NCBI GenBank assembly: GCA_947475295.1
Contig: CANJLF010000010.1
Location: forward strand, 34,241 to 98,240
Reading direction: 5' to 3'
Length of the DNA: 64,000 nucleotides
Source: Fidelibacterota bacterium
GTDB taxonomy: Bacteria > Pseudomonadota > Alphaproteobacteria > Rhodospirillales > Rhodospirillaceae
Made by a program: the position numbers and the translations under genes. The notes under the pieces are model-generated. The model did no database searches and had not been told where the DNA came from. It saw only the letters and a list, made by a program, of their open reading frames with translations. Each line of letters begins with the position of its first letter. Positions within the stretch are counted from its first letter, which is position 1. Of the stretch, positions 63,589 through 64,000 are shown in pieces.

Positions 63589-63965
63589 GCTGCCGCCTCG
63601 GCGATGGCCTTACGCAATCCCTCTGCGTCGAAAGGTTTTGCCAATACCAACGATACACCCGCCCGCGCCGCCTTTTCCCGGACGGCGCCCGCGTCGGCGC
63701 TGATGAGAATGAACGGCAGTTTCCGGAACCTGGCATCGGCGCGCACCGCGCCCAGCAGCGCGAGGCCGTCCATCGGCTCCATATTCCAGTCCGAGATGAC
63801 CAGCGCGGTATCGGGATTGGCCCCCAACGCCGCGAAGGCTTCCGCGCCGTCGGCGGCCTCAATGACATGGGTGAATCCCAGTTGCGCAAGCGCGCGCCGT
63901 AGCCCGGTCAGCATGGCCGGCATGTCGTCGGCGATGATAATTTTCGCGGCGCTGTCCAGGTGCAT
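63585..63965 (-). CDS. Single-domain response regulator (CheY-like)
   Basis: A 126-residue receiver domain: acidic pair in IIADDMP (Asp13-Asp14), phosphoacceptor Asp in VISDWNMEP, Ser/Thr in ILISAD and Lys in LAKPFD. No output domain, so it acts like CheY by protein contact. No kinase is nearby. The ATG at 63965 directly abuts the terminal G run, so its upstream region cannot be seen. CheY itself or a stand-alone receiver for another pathway are both possible. Confidence 0.9.
   Translation of the reverse strand: MHLDSAAKIIIADDMPAMLTGLRRALAQLGFTHVIEAADGAEAFAALGANPDTALVISDWNMEPMDGLALLGAVRADARFRKLPFILISADAGAVREKAARAGVSLVLAKPFDAEGLRKAIAEAAA

Positions 63966-64000
<35 letters not shown>

Overview
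The window looks like chromosomal DNA of a GC-rich alphaproteobacterium. The evidence is a SAM-II riboswitch in front of metZ, the argF-hslO and apaG-metZ neighbourhoods, and a very short prepilin peptidase. The exact order cannot be fixed by eye. No phage, insertion sequence or CRISPR array is visible. The last 35 bases are a pure G run that looks like a contig-end artefact.

Layout. 1-4246: housekeeping block (argF end, hslO, a secreted protein, folE, apaG, metZ with SAM-II riboswitch and terminator). 4340-29123: a large glycan or nucleotide-sugar region. It holds two NAD-dependent epimerases, glycosyltransferases (one GT41/OGT-like, one CgeB-like), several methyltransferases, two radical SAM enzymes, a sugar isomerase plus Gfo/Idh dehydrogenase pair, a two-subunit ThDP E1 enzyme, a ColD/RfbH-type 3-dehydratase, a GDP-mannose 4,6-dehydratase-like enzyme, and a GDP-D-glycero-alpha-D-manno-heptose pathway (gmhA, hddA, fused hddC-gmhB). 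29129-58116, plus gspE to 59885: a type II secretion system (T2SS) split into blocks (gspK-L-M-C-D on minus, gspF-G-H-I-J on plus, gspE on minus). These are interleaved with eight genes for TPR proteins carrying a GT9 (heptosyltransferase)-like C-terminal domain. A Thr/Ser/Ala-rich secreted protein (41697-43148), with its own promoter and a strong terminator, sits between them. 60139-63965: SGNH-like protein, prepilin peptidase, UPF0016 cation transporter, tRNA-Gly(CCC), a conserved unknown and a CheY-like receiver.

How the genes may work together (inference). The sugar region could make an unusual GDP-linked heptose or deoxy-heptose, possibly carbon-branched. TPR-guided GT9-like enzymes could place it on proteins. 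The T2SS, processed by the nearby prepilin peptidase, could export a surface protein such as the 41697 product. The density of TPR-GT9 genes around a T2SS and the 3-dehydratase next to a lone E1 alpha/beta pair are the two features most worth following up.
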